A stretch of DNA of 5,899 nucleotides, from positions 1-5,899 of the forward strand of contig JALXCO010000153.1 in assembly GCA_026990885.1 (NCBI GenBank), read 5' to 3'. Made by a program: the position numbers and the translations under genes. Source of the DNA: Desulfurococcales archaeon (GTDB taxonomy: Archaea; Thermoproteota; Thermoprotei_A; Sulfolobales; AG1). Below, one piece after another: positions 5,010 through 5,899 of the stretch. Numbering within the stretch: the first letter of the stretch is position 1; each line of letters opens with the position of its first letter. The notes below the pieces were generated by a model. That model saw only the letters and a program-made list of their open reading frames with translations. It ran no database searches and was not told the DNA's origin.

Positions 5010-5372
5010 ATGTCGAGCGATACACCTGTAGAGATACCCTCAACCGTTGAAATTATATCGTCCATGACCTCTAGTCCTGAAACAGCAATAGCTATGGGTA
5101 TACAGTTTGTTCTTGGCGCGGCTTTAGGTTATGTGATGTCTAAAATGATCAAGTACATACTAGCGTTTATAGGAATAATAGCTGTAGGTGTCGCCCTAAA
5201 TGTATGGAGCCTAGGAGGAAGTGTTGATAAAACACTCAAGTCGCTAGCTATACAGGCTGTCGAGGTGAGGGAGCTTCTAATAAACTTTGTTGCTGCGATA
5301 GGAATTCTAACTATAGGGCCTATCTCGGCTGGATTCTTTACGGGCTTGATTATCGGCTCTATAAGAAAATAG
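5010..5372 (+). CDS. Small membrane protein, FUN14-like
   Basis: This 120-residue integral membrane protein has a polar N-terminus (1-24) and three hydrophobic stretches: about 25-45 (AIAMGIQFVLGAALGYVMSK), 46-66 (IKYILAFIGIIAVGVALNVW) and 89-117 (INFVAAIGILTIGPISAGFF, then a glycine-rich end). A soluble, mildly charged loop (67-88) lies between the second and third. The first pair of helices with the 'GxxLGYxxxKxxKxxLxxxG' spacing and the closing GFFTGLIIGSIRK resemble archaeal FUN14-family proteins, small membrane proteins whose archaeal function is unknown. The match is by pattern only, so a generic hypothetical membrane protein is the safe fallback. The start is set by a Shine-Dalgarno site. 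It has its own TATA-like box and borders the integration junction. Confidence 0.7.
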   Translation: MSSDTPVEIPSTVEIISSMTSSPETAIAMGIQFVLGAALGYVMSKMIKYILAFIGIIAVGVALNVWSLGGSVDKTLKSLAIQAVEVRELLINFVAAIGILTIGPISAGFFTGLIIGSIRK

Positions 5373-5390
5373 ATAAGGCCTAACTATAGC

Positions 5391-5399
5391 TCTTTTTCC
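5391..5399 (+). terminator. Weak T-run after the membrane protein gene
   Basis: A pyrimidine tract with five consecutive Ts lies 20 bases after the stop codon. It could be an archaeal oligo-T terminator, but there is no supporting structure. Confidence 0.3.
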
Positions 5400-5423
5400 A
5401 TCACCTAGCTAGAAACAGAAATA

Positions 5424-5454
5424 TTTGGTGGCGGGGGTTTGTTTGGTAGCGGGG
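5424..5454. repeat. Imperfect tandem copy of the att core end
   Basis: TTTGGTGGCGGGG (5424-5436) and TTTGGTAGCGGGG (5442-5454) differ at one of 13 positions and are 18 bp apart. The second is the antisense CCA/acceptor end of the tRNA fragment. The first reads as a second tRNA-like 3' end (CCCCGCCACCA on the minus strand) without a T-arm. Confidence 0.6.
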
Positions 5455-5899
5455 CGAGGATTTGAACCTCGTAATAGCTATGACAAGTCATATGACTCAT
5501 CAAACTCGTCATATGACAAACTAACCGTAGAAACCTCTACCCCCAATATGACAAATAATAGCTTAGCTTCTGTAGTAGAAGATTTAATATCAAGACAGGA
5601 TTACTTCAACTATTTGGAAAAACGCTATGAATGGGATTACGCTAAGTTTTTGTATAGATACAGTAAATATATACCTATAGTGATTAAAGATCCTAGCTAT
5701 CTTAAGAGACTTAGCTACAGAATAGCTAGAGGCGTTATTGAAGCAATAACACCGTTGCGTGACTATGCAAAAATGTATAATATGAATATTGAAATAGATA
5801 CGAAAATGCTTAGAAAATATCTACCAGAAAAAAGGATTGATAGTATCACGGAAGCCTTGATAGCTTATGAACTTAAAAATAGAAAGGATATAGTAGATC
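5428..5899 (+). CDS. Archaeal tyrosine recombinase, int(C)-type fragment, runs off the window
   Basis: The frame is open from 5413 (after TAG 5410-5412) to the window end. It passes through the tRNA fragment as VAGRGFEPRNS, then a Ser/Tyr/Asp-rich linker, then MTNNSLASVVEDLI from the first ATG at 5548. The helical part, with FLYRYSKYIPIVIK, YRIARGVIEAI and RKYLPEKRID, resembles the core-binding domain of crenarchaeal integrases, which precedes the catalytic domain. The catalytic R..H-R..Y residues would lie beyond 5899. The GFEP reading of an antisense tRNA inside the integrase is known from SSV1 (PPGFEPGTSG). The N-terminal domain that precedes it there is absent here, as expected for the C-terminal piece of an integrase split by integration. 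Translation could begin at GTG 5428, TTG 5425 or ATG 5548. Composition is visibly more AT-rich than the left neighbours. Confidence 0.68.
   Translation, partial: MAGVCLVAGRGFEPRNSYDKSYDSSNSSYDKLTVETSTPNMTNNSLASVVEDLISRQDYFNYLEKRYEWDYAKFLYRYSKYIPIVIKDPSYLKRLSYRIARGVIEAITPLRDYAKMYNMNIEIDTKMLRKYLPEKRIDSITEALIAYELKNRKDIVD
5444..5471 (-). repeat. tRNA 3'-end fragment (att core), probably from initiator tRNA-Met
   Basis: Read on the minus strand this is a perfect tRNA 3' end: T-arm CGAGG-TTCAAAT-CCTCG, acceptor strand CCCCGCT, discriminator A and encoded CCA. The implied 5' strand AGCGGGG gives an A1-U72 pair, characteristic of archaeal initiator tRNA-Met, which supports that identity. The sequence beyond the T-arm (5472 onward) does not continue as a variable loop and anticodon arm, so this is a fragment. 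It lies inside the integrase reading frame, as the att core does in SSV-type integrases. The intact tRNA gene should be at the other end of the element. Confidence 0.75.
5479..5517. repeat. TATGAC / GTCATATGAC repeat cluster beside the att core
   Basis: The 10-bp palindrome GTCATATGAC occurs at 5487-5496 and 5508-5517, exactly 21 bp apart, or about two helical turns. A half-site TATGAC lies at 5479-5484 and another at 5547-5552. The repeats are in frame and encode recurring SYD units in the integrase linker. They could be arm-type binding sites for the recombinase or a regulator, or simply a low-complexity linker. Confidence 0.6.

Noticed and set aside
5444..5547. A full or intron-containing tRNA gene, or the 3' half of a split tRNA, on the minus strand.
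   Set aside because: Beyond the T-arm there is no variable loop, anticodon arm or acceptor 5' strand within reach. Split tRNA halves usually keep more than the T-arm, and the in-frame passage into an integrase-like protein explains the fragment better.
1..5899. A CRISPR array or insertion sequence.
   Set aside because: No regularly spaced direct repeats with unique spacers were seen, and no transposase frame or terminal inverted repeats. The repeated motifs present are tRNA copies or short palindromes.

Overview
The window looks like chromosome from a thermophilic crenarchaeon (Thermoproteota). The signs are CCA-encoding tRNA sequences with archaeal T-arms, AGG/AGA/ATA-rich codon use, TTTA(A/T)A-type boxes about 25-40 bp before start codons, near-leaderless starts, PIN-domain toxin-antitoxin pairs and an SSV-type integrase signature. 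A Desulfurococcales-like host is a guess; the sequence does not fix the genus.

Left part (1-2050): an accessory patch at a tRNA-Arg(GCG) gene that lacks only its first six bases. A decayed copy of the same tRNA's 3' half lies at 1003-1043 in the same orientation. The 930 bp between the two copies hold a minus-strand toxin-antitoxin pair (DUF104-type antitoxin and PIN toxin). This is the geometry left by an archaeal element that integrated into the 3' half of a tRNA gene and was then eroded. Beyond the decayed copy is AT-rich sequence without a convincing gene, then a second, unrelated VapBC pair on the plus strand. Its promoter is covered by a perfect 14-bp inverted repeat, a probable autoregulatory operator.

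Middle part (2050-5372): ordinary-looking chromosomal genes on the plus strand. They are a D-2-hydroxyacid dehydrogenase of the phosphoglycerate dehydrogenase superfamily, an aldo/keto reductase with a complete catalytic tetrad, a small MazG-type nucleotide pyrophosphohydrolase four bases behind the reductase, and a small three-helix membrane protein resembling the FUN14 family. Several inverted repeats and TATA-like boxes lie between them. One strong promoter-like element at 2146-2158 faces about 140 bp of non-coding DNA.

Right part (5373-5899): the edge of a second integrated element. A 28-bp antisense tRNA 3' end (probably initiator tRNA-Met, because it implies an A1-U72 pair) is read through in frame into a protein resembling the N-terminal half of an archaeal tyrosine recombinase. 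The usual N-terminal domain of SSV-type integrases is missing upstream. This fits the int(C) side of a partitioned SSV-type integrase, with the element running rightwards out of the window. Short TATGAC/GTCATA repeats sit just inside the junction.

The window therefore shows a conserved metabolic segment lying between two tRNA-targeted integration scars, one old and eroded, the other with an open integrase frame.
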